Positions 34,995-48,243 of a stretch of DNA of 64,000 nucleotides are shown here, piece by piece. Source of the DNA: Begonia masoniana. Lineage: Eukaryota; Streptophyta; Magnoliopsida; Cucurbitales; Begoniaceae. The position numbers and the translations under genes are program-made. The stretch is taken from NCBI GenBank assembly GCA_022432975.1, contig CM039512.1:28567171-28631170 (forward strand), written 5' to 3'. How positions within the stretch are numbered: the stretch's first letter is position 1; each line of letters begins with the position of its first letter. Below the pieces are notes generated by a model. It did not search any database and had not been told where the DNA came from. It saw only the letters and a program-made list of their open reading frames with translations.

Positions 34995-35378
34995 TGTAAC
35001 GACCCCATAGAGATTGCCACATAATCCATATCTTTCTTAATCATTTGATTCTTATTACTCACACATTATTCATTATTAGTAATGTATTTTATTATTTTTT
35101 TTAAAACATAATTTAACTCAAGATGTCATACGCAATTCACTTGGCCTCATTCGGCAAAGGAAAACATTACACATCTGCCTGCGGGCAGTGCAATGTGTAT
35201 CGGCTGGTGAAGGAAAACTTAAACATTTAGACTGCATCTACCGATAGAGGAATAAACCACATCTACCGGTCACTAGACGACAAAACCATGTTTACAACAT
35301 CCGGTGAAGAAACTCTCTACATCATCCGATGAAATAAGGGGGGACATCATCCGGTAACTAGACGACTAACTATACTTA

Positions 35379-37993
35379 CATCTTCCGATAGCTTAAACAC
35401 TCTACATCTACCGATCGCTAGACGACGAAATAGCACTATCATCATCTGATGGCTTAAACATTCTACATCTGCCGATCCCTAGATGACAAAATAGCACTTT
35501 CATCATCCGATGGCTTAAACATTCTACATCTGCCGATCGCTAGACGACAAAATAGCACTATCATCATCCGATGGCTTAAACATTCTACATCTGTCGATCG
35601 TTAGACGACAAAATAGCACTTTCATCATCCGATGGCTTAAACATTCTACATCTGCCGATCGCTAGACGACAAAATAGCACTTTCATCATCCGATGGCTTA
35701 AACATTCTACATCTGCCGATCGCTAGACGACAAAATAGCACTTTCATCATCCGATGGCTTAAACATTCTACATCTGCCGATCGCTAGACGACAAAATAGC
35801 ACTTTCATCATCCGATGGCTTAAACATTCTACATCTGCCGATCGCTAGACGACAAAATAGCACTTTCATCATCCGATGGCTTAAACATTCTACATCTGCC
35901 GATCGCTAGACGACAAAATAGCACTTTCATCATCCGATGGCTTAAACATTCTACATCTGCCGATCGCTAGACGACAAAATAGCACTTTCATCATCCGATG
36001 GCTTAAACATTCTACATCTGCCGATCGCTAGACGACAAAATAGCACTTTCATCATCCGATGGCTTAAACATTCTACATCTGCCGATCGCTAGACGACAAA
36101 ATAGCACTTTCATCATCCGATGGCTTAAACATTCTACATCTGCCGATCGCTAGACGACAAAATAGCACTTTCATCATCCGATGGCTTAAACATTCTACAT
36201 CTGCCGATCGCTAGACGACAAAATAGCACTTTCATCATCCGATGGCTTAAACATTCTACATCTGCCGATCGCTAGACGACAAAATAGCACTTTCATCATC
36301 CGATGGCTTAAACATTCTACATCTGCCGATCGCTAGACGACAAAATAGCACTTTCATCATCCGATGGCTTAAACATTCTACATCTGCCGATCGCTAGACG
36401 ACAAAATAGCACTTTCATCATCCGATGGCTTAAACATTCTACATCTGCCGATCGCTAGACGACAAAATAGCACTTTCATCATCCGATGGCTTAAACATTC
36501 TACATCTGCCGATCGCTAGACGACAAAATAGCACTTTCATCATCCGATGGCTTAAACATTCTACATCTGCCGATCGCTAGACGACAAAATAGCACTTTCA
36601 TCATCCGATGGCTTAAACATTCTACATCTGCCGATCGCTAGACGACAAAATAGCACTTTCATCATCCGATGGCTTAAACATTCTACATCTGCCGATCGCT
36701 AGACGACAAAATAGCACTTTCATCATCCGATGGCTTAAACATTCTACATCTGCCGATCGCTAGACGACAAAATAGCACTTTCATCATCCGATGGCTTAAA
36801 CATTCTACATCTGCCGATCGCTAGACGACAAAATAGCACTTTCATCATCCGATGGCTTAAACATTCTACATCTGCCGATCGCTAGACGACAAAATAGCAC
36901 TTTCATCATCCGATGGCTTAAACATTCTACATCTGCCGATCGCTAGACGACAAAATAGCACTTTCATCATCCGATGGCTTAAACATTCTACATCTGCCGA
37001 TCGCTAGACGACAAAATAGCACTTTCATCATCCGATGGCTTAAACATTCTACATCTGCCGATCGCTAGACGACAAAATAGCACTTTCATCATCCGATGGC
37101 TTAAACATTCTACATCTGCCGATCGCTAGACGACAAAATAGCACTTTCATCATCCGATGGCTTAAACATTCTACATCTGCCGATCGCTAGACGACAAAAT
37201 AGCACTTTCATCATCCGATGGCTTAAACATTCTACATCTGCCGATCGCTAGACGACAAAATAGCACTTTCATCATCCGATGGCTTAAACATTCTACATCT
37301 GCCGATCGCTAGACGACAAAATAGCACTTTCATCATCCGATGGCTTAAACATTCTACATCTGCCGATCGCTAGACGACAAAATAGCACTTTCATCATCCG
37401 ATGGCTTAAACATTCTACATCTGCCGATCGCTAGACGACAAAATAGCACTTTCATCATCCGATGGCTTAAACATTCTACATCTGCCGATCGCTAGACGAC
37501 AAAATAGCACTTTCATCATCCGATGGCTTAAACATTCTACATCTGCCGATCGCTAGACGACAAAATAGCACTTTCATCATCCGATGGCTTAAACATTCTA
37601 CATCTGCCGATCGCTAGACGACAAAATAGCACTTTCATCATCCGATGGCTTAAACATTCTACATCTGCCGATCGCTAGACGACAAAATAGCACTTTCATC
37701 ATCCGATGGCTTAAACATTCTACATCTGCCGATCGCTAGACGACAAAATAGCACTTTCATCATCCGATGGCTTAAACATTCTACATCTGCCGATCGCTAG
37801 ACGACAAAATAGCACTTTCATCATCCGATGGCTTAAACATTCTACATCTGCCGATCGCTAGACGACAAAATAGCACTTTCATCATCCGATGGCTTAAACA
37901 TTCTACATCTGCCGATCGCTAGACGACAAAATAGCACTTTCATCATCCGATGGCTTAAACATTCTACATCTGCCGATCGCTAGACGACAAAAT
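35379..37993. repeat. 61-bp minisatellite, about 43 copies, in the gypsy-1 3' LTR
   Basis: The unit contains CGATCGCTAGACGACAAAA, TAGCACTTTCATCATCCGAT and GGCTTAAACATTCTACATCT. The first four to five units vary; from about 35647 to the end roughly 38 units are identical base for base. Less regular ancestors of the unit lie at 35225-35380. The array ends abruptly at 37993, joined to GAGCATCCTC, which in the other LTR lies about 375 bases beyond the array. Confidence 0.95.
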
Positions 37994-38194
37994 GAGCATC
38001 CTCAGCAACCAGCTTTAAACATCATCTCTGGACTGGATATCCTCACCTGTTAGCTCTTCACCTACATCATAAGGTTTAACTATAAGCCTAATGTTTAGTA
38101 AGGAATGCAACTCTAACATGGATGCATGAATGTATAATTCGGGAAATCACATGCTCATAAGTCTTTTCTTGTACATATCTTTGCTCGTAATCAT

Positions 38195-38325
38195 CATTCA
38201 TAGTCATGGCTCATATTCATCATTCATAGTCATGGATCATATTCATCATTCATAGTCATTGATCATATTCATCATTCATAGTCATGGATCATATTCATCA
38301 TTCATAGTCATTGATCATACTCTTC
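38195..38325. repeat. 26-bp tandem repeat, about 5 copies
   Basis: The unit is CATTCATAGTCATGGATCAT plus ATTCAT with G/T variation. The same array with about 6 copies is at 46855-47010. Confidence 0.85.
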
Positions 38326-38368
38326 ATTTAAGTTGTGTGGATTAAGAGAGGATTTGTGCCGGTAAAGG

Positions 38369-38466
38369 GGGTTCGACAGTGAGTTTGATCTTGGTCCCTA
38401 CTGCGGGTCATGTTCATAGGTTCGACAGTGAGTTTGATCTTGGTCCCTACTGCGGGTCATGTTCAT
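38369..38466. repeat. 49-bp tandem duplication in the gypsy-1 3' LTR
   Basis: GTTCGACAGTGAGTTTGATC and the following bases up to GGTCATGTTCATA occur twice in a row; the other LTR has one copy near 47062. Confidence 0.85.
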
Positions 38467-39503
38467 ATGTCCCTCTTTTGGACTGTGACATACGCCGAAC
38501 CGCCCCCAACCCTCACTTAGTCCACGTTGCATCAGTTTTATCTTCTTACTTTATTCATGAGGAAAACATGCTCTTAAAACATTTTCATGTGCATAAAATA
38601 GTCATGATGCATGTACATGGAAATTCCTAAACCATTGAGCTACAGACAGAGCACTATCCAATATAAAACCTTAACATTGAACTAATCATCAACATAAATA
38701 CTAGACAGTAACATAAGGGAACTACTAATCATCGTATGAGTTTCTACCTAACATCCTTTGATGTAGGGTCCTAATGACCGAGAAACCTGTACATTCACTT
38801 ACCTGGTCTCCTTAGCAGTTTGAGCTCCTTTCTCTTCAAACTTCTTCACCTAAAACATTTACATTGCAGTAGTTAAAACAAAATCCTATTAGTTCTAATC
38901 ACAAGTCATCATAGGATCTACTAGCTATAGTCACTCCCGAATCCTTAGTATAGTTTCTCTGTGCAATTTGAAATCCAAAACCCAAAACAGACAGATTCGA
39001 TTAGCGATAGTTCAGGGTTGGTTGTTTAATGTCCAAAATCGATTCGGAATGACATTACCACTTTCAGATTTTAAAATACCCTTACTAATACACGGCCATT
39101 GAAGAACCCAGGGCTTCAACACATAGCAGAAAATAGAGCTTAACGACTAAAAGATAGCTACATTGCCAAACTCGTAACTCGAGCACAAAGTAGCCGAGAA
39201 GCAGCAAGGAAACCGGTCGTTGAAAGAGGGATTTCCAACTGACAGAGAGCGAGAGCTCGAGAGAGAAGAAATCGCCGAGAGTAGAAGGTGTCGGCTACAG
39301 TGGTTTAAATGAGGTTTGAACCCTTTCCATTTTCTTTAAATACCGGTCTCAAACCTCCATTATTACAACTTTGCCACTCAACCTAGTTTAAAACCACATG
39401 TAATTAATTAAGCTTGGCATAAAATTCTAAACCGTGAAGATTGAATAATCATGGCCGTTAATTCAGTTAAGGAGTCACCTGGTTGAAGTTGTTGGGTGTT
39501 ACA

Positions 39504-39622
39504 TCCACCCCTCCTTAAACAAAATTTTCGTCCCCGAAAATTGATCAAGCGAAGAGTTCTGGATATTTGTCCATCATGTCCTGCCGTCTTTCCCATGTGG
39601 CTTCCTCAATATCATGATTCAT
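39504..39622 (-). other. Gypsy-1 polypurine tract and broken chromodomain tail
   Basis: On the minus strand AAGGAGGGGTGGA stands directly before the 3' LTR. Between it and the stop at 39623 lies the former C-terminus ([14 protein letters not shown]), now untranslated. Confidence 0.75.
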
Positions 39623-40942
39623 CTATAAAACTTTTACAAGGGGGATTTCCTTATTCCTCAGAATTTTCACTGCAGATTCCAAGATTCGTACTGGCTTCTC
39701 TTCATACGTTAGTGTCGGCTCAATCTCAAAATCCACTGGTTTAACAACTTGAGTAGGGTCCCGTATGCATTTTTTTAATATCGACACATGGAAGACATTA
39801 TGAATCCTTTCCAATGATGGAGGCAATTGCAATCTATAAGCCGTACTGCCAATCCTTTCTAAGATGGGGAATGGTCCAATAAACCGTGGGTTTAGCTTTC
39901 CCTTTTTACCAAATCTTAAAACTCCCTTAAATGGTGAAATCCTCAGGAAAACTTCATCACCAACAGAAAACTCAAGGTTTCTTCTTCTCTGGTCTGCGTA
40001 ACTCTTCTGTCGACTCTGTGCAGTTATCATTCTTTTCCTAATAGTGGCAATCTTGTCCGACATCTGTTGCAAAAGCTCGGGACCTAGGAGTTTTGCTTCA
40101 CCAACCTCATCCCAATATAGAGGTGACCTACATTTCCTGCCATACAGTGCTTCATAAGGTGCCATACCAATGGTGGACTGATAACTGTTATTGTTGGAGA
40201 ACTCAACCAAAGGTAAATATTGGCTCCAAGATGACTGGAAATCTAGTACACACGCCCTCAGCATATCTTCAAGTATCTGAATAGTCCTCTCAGATTGACC
40301 ATTTGTCTGCGGGTGAAAGGCAGTGCTGAAGGATAACCTCGTACCAAGTGTGCCTTGTAGACCTTTCCAAAACCGTGAGGTGAACCTAGGGTCACGATCA
40401 GAGACAATAGATACAGGAATTCCATGCAGTCTAATAATTTCTTGTACATAAAGGTCAACAAGCTGGTTCATCGTGTAGGTTGTTCTTATAGGTAAGAAAT
40501 GGGCTGATTTCGTCAATCTATCAATCACAACCCAAATACTATCATGTCCCTTAGTTGTCTTAGGTAATCCTACAACGAAATCCATAGCTATGTGTTCCCA
40601 CTTCCATTCTGGAATAGGTAAAGGCTGAAGGGTACCTCCTGGACGCTGGTGCTCGGCTTTAACTTGCTGGCATATTAGGCAAGACTCCACATACATAGCA
40701 ACATCCCTTTTTAAGTTTGGCCACCAGTAGAGTAACCTCAGGTCTCGATACATCTTGGTGCTGCCAGGATGTACAGAAAACGGAGACAAATGTGCCTCGG
40801 CCAAGATTAACTTACGTAATCCCTCATCATTAGGGACGTACCACCGATTCCTAAACCTCAGAATTCCATCTTTGGGAAGACTAAACTCGGAGGTGGTGTC
40901 CTTCAATCTGCTCATTATACTGATATTCTCCTCTGAATTCCT
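39623..40942 (-). pseudogene. Gypsy-1 integrase
   Basis: The open part (430 codons from 40915) has the zinc finger ([27 protein letters not shown]) and the core with catalytic residues in [17 protein letters not shown] and GQSERTIQ. It also has the GPF/Y-like C-terminal module (RFIGPFPILERIG). It ends at TAG 39623-39625 where gypsy-2 has a tryptophan, removing the chromodomain-like tail. Upstream an in-frame TAA (40943-40945) separates it from RNase H. Integrase inserts the cDNA; this copy cannot be made as part of a full polyprotein. Confidence 0.88.
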
Positions 40943-42442
40943 TTATTGTGCCTCTTTGATCCTTTCCAAAACCGTTGGTTGGATGGTCAATTCGGCAAGT
41001 AAGGCTGATAACTTTGGTACTATATCCAATTCAAATCTCTGTACTTCTGTCCTCAGTGGTATAGACATGGTTGACATTACGGGTTGCATTGTTGTTGACA
41101 TCCTGCTCAAAGCGTCAGCCACAGAGTTAGCCTTACCCGGGTGGTACCTGATCTCAAAGTCATAATCCTTAACGAATTCCAACCAACGTTTCTGTCTCAT
41201 GTTCAATTCCTTTTGTGTAAAGAGGTACTTCAGACTTTTATGGTCAGAAAATACCTCACACTGTTGTCCATACAAATAGTGTCTCCACACCTTCAAGGCA
41301 AAAACAACAGCAGCTAATTCTAAATCATGGGTGGGATAGTTCTGTTCATAACTCTTTAGCTGCCTAGAGGCATACGCTACAACTTTACCCTCTTGCATCA
41401 AAACACAGCCCAAACCAACTTTAGAGGCATCATAGTATACGCTAAACTTTCCTCCTTCGGTTGGAAGAGTCAGAACAGGGGCTGTTGTCAACTTCAATTT
41501 CAATGTTTGGAAGCTATCCTCACAAGCTTTGGTCCAAGAATACTTATTGTCCTTCTTTGTCAGATTCGTCAAAGGCTTAGCTATTAAGGAAAATTCTTTG
41601 ATGAACTTCCTGTAATAGCCTGCCAATCCAAGGAAACTGCGGACTTCACTGACGTTCTTCGGTTGTGGCCAATCCTTTACTGCCTGAATTTTGGTCGGGT
41701 CTACAGATATGCCATTAACAGCAACTATATGGCCAAGAAAATTAACCTTGTTCAACCAAAACTCACACTTGGACAACTTAGCATAAAGTTGGTGCTTCTT
41801 TAATGTCGTCAAAACTACACTTAAATGCTCTGCATGGTCAGCTTCAGTTTGTGAGTATATCAAGATATCATCTATGAAAACAATTACAAACTTGTCCAAA
41901 TACTCACGAAACACTCGATTCATTAAGTCCATAAAGGCTGCAGGTGCATTTGTCAGCCCAAACGACATTACAAGGAATTCATAATGTCCATAACGGGTCC
42001 TGAAGGCAGTCTTAGGTATATCACTCTCCTTAACTTTCAGTTGATAGTACCCCGAACGCAAATCAATCTTTGAAAACACTTTAGCTCCTTGCAATTGGTC
42101 AAACAAGTCATCAATACGGGGCAAGGGGTATTTATTCTTAATGGTTAACTTATTTAGCTCTCTATAGTCTATGCACATTCTGAGAGAACCATCTTTCTTT
42201 TTAACGAATAAGACAGGTGCACCCCAAGGAGAGCTGCTAGGGCGGATAAATCCTTTGTCTACTAATTCCTGCAGTTGGATTTTTAACTCCTTCAACTCAA
42301 TAGGAGCCATGCAATATGGGTTCTTAGACACCGGTAAGGCCTCAGGGTACGTATCTATTACAAACTCTATTTCTCTATCAGGTGGTAAACCAGGCAAATC
42401 ATCCAAAAATGCCTCAAGGAACTCTCAGACTATGGGAATATC
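40943..42442 (-). pseudogene. Gypsy-1 reverse transcriptase and RNase H
   Basis: The 487-codon open part includes [33 protein letters not shown] in pattern, [13 protein letters not shown], and the [10 protein letters not shown] catalytic motif. A gypsy RNase H follows with [19 protein letters not shown] and [10 protein letters not shown], ending near VADALSR. It ends at TAA 40943-40945. The preceding stops TGA (42425-42427) and TAG (42443-42445) cut it from protease. In gypsy-2 these codons are CGA and CAG, so C-to-T change explains both. Confidence 0.88.
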
Positions 42443-43708
42443 CTAAAATTCCATTCTATCCTTCATCTGAACATCCATTACACTAGCCAGGTAACTCTCA
42501 CATCCATTTTTCAATAATCGATGGATCTCTAAGGAGGATATAATCGGCATTTTACTTATCTTAGGGATAGCTTGGAAGGAATAATGATCACCATTTGAGG
42601 GTCGAAAATCAACCAACCCAGATCTACAGCTTATTGTGGCATAATGCTTGAATAACCAATCCATTCCTATTTTCACCTCATACCCTTTCATGTCAATTAC
42701 AATCAGTTCTACATATAGTTTCTTACCTCCTAAGGACACAACATCACCTTTAACAACCTGTTCTGAATGTAGGGACTTCCCTGATGGTAACATAACATTA
42801 TATGGTCTTTCGGCTGGTAAAAGTTCTAAGTTGTGATTGCATACAAACAAGGTTGATATAAACGAGTCCGTGGCTCCCGTATCTATAAGTGTATAAGCAG
42901 TAAAACCACAGATCATAATGGTACCTGTTATAACTGTATGCGGCACTGTGTCCTCATCCTCCATCATAGCATAAACTCTAGGTGCTATCCTTGGACGGTT
43001 CGGATCTGGCGGCATGGGGCAGTCTCTGACTATATGTCCAACCTTATCACATCTGAAACAGCGGCCAGAACGCAACTTGCATTCGCCGGGATGGTTCTTC
43101 TGACAGGTGGGGCATAGAGGGGCCATTGGTCGCTTCCCTTTTCCCTGATCTTCATTTGGATTGAAGGGTCTCTTTATACCTTGTTGTGGTCCCCTGTTCT
43201 GCTGCGGCTGCCATCCTTTGTTCTGACGTGGTGGCGGCTGAGTTTCCTTCGTGAATTTTCTTGGCTGCTCACGCTGTGCATATGCCGTCATTTCAGCCTC
43301 TTCCAGCTCCAAGGCCTTAGCCGTCACTTCACCATAAGGTACATTGTGTATCCCAGCAGTCTTTACTTTCATGTACAAACTCGGCTTCAGTCCTTGAACA
43401 AATTGGTAAATCCTGTCCTCATCATCCTCAATCATTCGGGGAGCAAACTGTGATAAAGTATCAAATTTGCATATGTAATCCGTCACAAAGCCAGTTTGTC
43501 GCAGCCTCATGAACTCTTTCTTCTTGTTGGCCCGAACAGTCCTATTGAAGTACTTGTCAAAGAAGGCAGTCTTAAACATTTCCCAGGTCATAGCTCCTGC
43601 ATTAGCGGTGTTCTGGATTGAATCCCACCAATGCCTTGCTCCCAATTCGAAATGAAAGACAACATATGTGACCTTATCTTCTTCGTCAACCTTTGCATAC
43701 TTAAACAT
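42443..43708 (-). pseudogene. Gypsy-1 gag C-terminal half and protease
   Basis: This frame of 421 codons begins inside gag just left of the A-run insertion. It has the retrotransposon gag core (HWWDS, FFDKYF, VQGLKP), CPTCQKNHPGEC, the CCHC zinc knuckle CFRCDKVGHIVRDC and the aspartic protease site LIDTGATDSFIS. It ends at TAG 42443-42445. The N-terminal gag part lies beyond the insertion at 44516-44869. Confidence 0.87.
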
Positions 43709-43768
43709 GTCCTCTATCTTTTGAACCCATTCCTCAGCATAAATAGGATCTGAAACGTGTCCATTAAA
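43675..43768 (-). repeat. 94-bp direct repeat, left copy, flanking the A-run insertion
   Basis: Identical to 44524-44617. It encodes the gag segment around [20 protein letters not shown]. Confidence 0.93.
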
Positions 43769-44515
<747 letters not shown>

Positions 44516-44523
<8 letters not shown>

Positions 44524-44869
44524 TATCTTCTTCGTCAACCTTTGCATACTTAAACATGTCCTCTATCTTTTGAACCCATTCCTCAGCATAAATAGGATCT
44601 GAAACGTGTCCATTAAATACCGGGGGTCGAAGCCGGTGGAAACGCTCGCCTCCGTGATCATGAGTTGCATTAGTACTGGAGTTGCCTTGTTCCTCTGTAG
44701 CAGTCATCAGCTGTTCGATCTGGCGAGATTGGCGCATGACCAATTCTGTCAACTGAGCAATGGCATTGCTATCCTCATTGGTCTCTCTCTGCTGACCTCT
44801 AACCATTTTGGGATTGCTAGACAGATAATTATAGATACATCTTAACTTAATGACATTTACTGAAATCAT
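44516..44869 (-). pseudogene. Gypsy-1 gag N-terminal part
   Basis: The open part has [18 protein letters not shown] (start at about 44806, matching the likely start in gypsy-2), a helical region with RQSRQIEQLM, and the gag core opening RPPVFNGHVSDP. It runs into the duplicated 94-bp segment and stops. Gag forms the particle; the insertion breaks it. Confidence 0.83.
44524..44617 (-). repeat. 94-bp direct repeat, right copy
   Basis: Identical to 43675-43768. Confidence 0.93.
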
Positions 44870-44953
44870 AAATACTTACAGTTGCCGGAGTGTGCTCATG
44901 CGACAGTCAGTGCTGGAAGGCAGTCTGCAGAATCGGTTTTAGACCCCGGTTTT

Positions 44954-44965
44954 GCTCTGATACCA
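44954..44965 (-). other. Gypsy-1 primer-binding site
   Basis: TGGTATCAGAGC on the minus strand, four bases from the 5' LTR. Confidence 0.88.
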
Positions 44966-45271
44966 TAATTGTAACCACCCCAGAGAGATCGCCACATAAT
45001 CCATATCTTTCTTAATCATTTGATTCTTATTACTCACACATTATTCATTATTAGTAATGTATTTTATTATTTTTTTTTAAAACATAATTTAACTCAAGAT
45101 GTCATACGCAATTCACTAGGCCTCATTCGGCATAGGAAAACATTACACATCTGCCGGCGGGCAGTGCAATGTGTATCGGCTGGTGAAGGGAAACTTAAAC
45201 CTTTAGACTGCATCTACCGATAGAGGAATAAACCACATCTACCAGTCACTAGACGACAAAACCATGTTTAC

Positions 45272-46279
45272 ACCATCCGATGGCTTAAACATTCTACATC
45301 TGCCGATCGCTAGACGACAAAATAGCACTATCATCATCCGATGGCTTAAACATTCTACATCTGCCGATCGCTAGACGACAAAATAGCACTATCATCATCC
45401 GATGGCTTAAACATTCTACATCTGCCGATCGCTAGACGACAAAATAGCACTTTCATCATCCGATGGCTTAAACATTCTACATCTGCCGATCGCTAGACGA
45501 CAAAATAGCACTATCATCATCCGATGGCTTAAACATTCTACATCTGCCGATCGCTAGACGACAAAATAGCACTTTCATCATCCGATGGCTTAAACATTCT
45601 ACATCTGCCGATCGCTAGACGACAAAATAGCACTATCATCATCCGATGGCTTAAACATTCTACATCTGCCGATCGCTAGATGACAAAATAGCACTTTCAT
45701 CATCCGATGGCTTAAACATTCTACATCTGCCGATCGCTAGACGACAAAATAGCACTATCATCATCCGATGGCTTAAACATTCTACATCTGCCGATCGCTA
45801 GACGACAAAATAGCACTATCATCATCCGATGGCTTAAACATTCTACATCTGCCGATCGCTAGACGACAAAATAGCACTATCATCATCCGATGGCTTAAAC
45901 ATTCTACATCTGCCGATCGCTAGACGACAAAATAGCACTATCATCATCCGATGGCTTAAACATTCTACATCTGCCGATCGCTAGACGACAAAATAGCACT
46001 ATCATCATCCGATGGCTTAAACATTCTACATCTGCCGATCGCTAGACGACAAAATAGCACTATCATCATCCGATGGCTTAAACATTCTACATCTGCCGAT
46101 CGCTAGACGACAAAATAGCACTTTCATCATCCGATGGCTTAAACATTCTACATCTGCCGATCGCTAGACGACAAAATAGCACTTTCATCATCCGATGGCT
46201 TAAACATTCTACATATGCCGATCGCTAGACGACAAAATAGCACTTTCATCATCCGATGGCTTAAACATTCTACATCTGC
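45272..46279. repeat. 61-bp minisatellite, about 16 copies, in the gypsy-1 5' LTR
   Basis: It has the same unit as at 35379-37993. Two unit types alternate: CACTATCATC and CACTTTCATC, in the order A A T A T A T A A A A A A T T T. The 3' LTR array is almost only the T type, so the two arrays evolved separately after insertion. Confidence 0.95.
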
Positions 46280-46287
46280 TCTGCCGA

Positions 46288-46295
46288 TGACGTCA
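46288..46295. promoter_or_regulatory. TGACGTCA palindrome in the gypsy-1 5' LTR
   Basis: The perfect bZIP-type palindrome sits just after the array in the context CGATGACGTCAGCCGG, as in the gypsy-2 54-bp units. It is absent from the 3' LTR because of the deletion there. Confidence 0.5.
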
Positions 46296-46854
46296 GCCGG
46301 ATGATGGCCTTATCCAGCTTCCATCATACGGCAGGAAAAACACTATAATCATCAAACAACTTCATCCAGTAGAAAATACCACAACTCACCTGAATCTTAA
46401 CTTAGTAACTATAAACCTCAATGAGTAAGAATCATAAACTCATCCCAAATACGCATAGCGGAAGGCTTAAGCAAAAACAAACCATTCAATAATCTTTAAA
46501 ATCATCATCAGACTCTTAAGTCAAATCATTCAAATCTAAATCTCATGGTTATAAGAAATTATATTTTTCTTAGACATCTATTTATCATAAACTTCACTGA
46601 CATACTATGAGCATAACTAGGGGTCTTAGTCGCCTGCCCAGCCTTGCACTGTCATACTGAGCATCCTCCAGCAACAAGCTTTAAACATCATCTCTGGACT
46701 GGAAATCCTCACCTGTTAGCTCTTCACCTACATCATAAGGTTTAACTATAAGCCTAATGCTTAGTAAGAAATGCAACTCTAACATGGATGCATGAATGTA
46801 TAATTCGGGAAATCACATGCTCATAAGTCTTTTCTTGTACATATCTTTGCTCGT

Positions 46855-47010
46855 AATCATCATTCATAGTCATGGATCATATTCATCATTCATAGTCATG
46901 GATCATATTCATCATTCATAGTCATTGATCATATTCATCATTCATAGTCATGGATCATATTCATCATTCATAGTCATTGATCATATTCATCATTCATAGT
47001 CATTGATCAT
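46855..47010. repeat. 26-bp tandem repeat, about 6 copies
   Basis: Counterpart of 38195-38325. Confidence 0.85.
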
Positions 47011-47469
47011 ACTCTTTATTTAAGTTGTGTGGATTAAGAGAGGATTTGTGCCGGTAAAGGAGGTTCGGCAATGAGTTTGATCTTGATCCCTACTGCGGGT
47101 CGTGTTCATATGTCCCTCTTTTGGACTGTGACATACGCCGAACCGCCCCCAACCCTCACTTAGTCCACGTTGCATCAGTTTTATCTTCTTACTTTATTTA
47201 TGAGGAAAACATGCTCTTAAAATATTTTCATGTGCATAAAATAGTCATGATGCATGTACATGGAAATTCCTAAATCATCGAGCTACAGACAGAGCACCAT
47301 CCAACATAAAACCTTAACATTGAACTAATCATCAACATAAATACTAGACAGTAACATAAGGGAACTACTAATCATCGTATGAGTTTCTACCTAACATCCT
47401 TTGATGTAGGGTCCTAATGACCGAGAAACCTGTACATTCACTTACCTGGTCTCCTTAGCAGTTTGAGCT

Positions 47470-47474
47470 CCTTT
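47470..47474. repeat. Left target-site duplication of gypsy-2
   Basis: CCTTT, identical to 57604-57608. Confidence 0.9.
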
Positions 47475-47923
47475 TGTAACGACCCCGGCCAGGAGCCGTC
47501 ACGTGTTCATATTCTTTCATTAATCGTTTGCTTGACTTTTACTAATATTACATTCACTTACTATCTCTCAACAGACTTTCACATTTTACATATACTTTTT
47601 TTTTTCTAAACTGGTAATAGAGACGCAGAACCATTAAGGAAGACGAACCCTCTTGTGCCCGACTTCCCACGCCTCGTCGGCTCAACCTTCACAGAGTCGA
47701 GCGACTAGACTCGGTCATTGGCTTCTTGACAATTTCGGGAAAAGAGGAGGTGCCCTCAATTCTCTTAACTTAATACCACTCGGGTTTGCATGGGTTGCAT
47801 GCGTTGACAACCCTCAGTAATTTAGTCGTCCGGTCATCACGTGTATTACGCGTGACTCGCTTAACATCACCTAAAAGGAGACATCTTCCGGTGGGCACGT
47901 GGGCCTCGCGTGCTAAATTAAAA

Positions 47924-48072
47924 CATCATCCGGTCACTAAATGACAAAACACATTTTACATCTTCCGGTCGCTAAACGACAAAACACATTTTACATCTTC
48001 CGGTCGCTAAACGACAAAACACATTTTACATCTTCCGGTCGCTAAACGACAAAACACATTTTACATCTTCCG
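47924..48072. repeat. 35-bp tandem repeat, about 4 copies, in gypsy-2 3' LTR
   Basis: The unit holds CATCTTCCGGTCGCTAAACG and ACAAAACACATTTTA; starts are at 47924, 47959, 47994 and 48029. The CGCTAAACGACAAA core is the motif shared with gypsy-1 and the Sirevirus-like LTR. The other LTR has the same array at about 55515-55664. Confidence 0.9.
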
Positions 48073-48073
48073 G

Positions 48074-48243
48074 TGACGTCATCCGGAAGACTAAACCATC
48101 ATACAACTATCCTTCGGCATCTGCCGATGACGTCAGCCGGAAGACTAAACCAACAAACAACTACCCTTCGGCATCTGCCGATGACGTCAGCCGGAAGACT
48201 AAACCATCAAACAATTAACTCTCGGCATCTGCCGATGACGTCA
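48074..48243. promoter_or_regulatory. 54-bp repeat array with four TGACGTCA palindromes (3' LTR)
   Basis: TGACGTCA occurs at 48074, 48128, 48182 and 48236, exactly 54 bases apart, each followed by an ACCGGAAG or GCCGGAAG word and CATCTGCCGA. TGACGTCA is the classic bZIP (TGA/CREB-type) binding palindrome. An 18-residue periodic open frame crosses it and is judged non-coding, because the period is simply 54 bases. Confidence 0.65.

Larger units (their letters stand above)
34995..39503 (-). repeat. 3' LTR of gypsy-1, 4509 bp
   Basis: It is much longer than its partner (about 3.18 kb without gypsy-2) because the internal 61-bp array is longer. It lacks about 375 bases present at 46280-46655 of the partner and has an extra 49-bp duplication near 38377. 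Confidence 0.88.

Noticed and set aside
35379..37993. A regular array that could be mistaken for a CRISPR array
   Set aside because: The whole 61-bp unit is repeated without variable spacers, and the setting is a plant LTR; it is a minisatellite.
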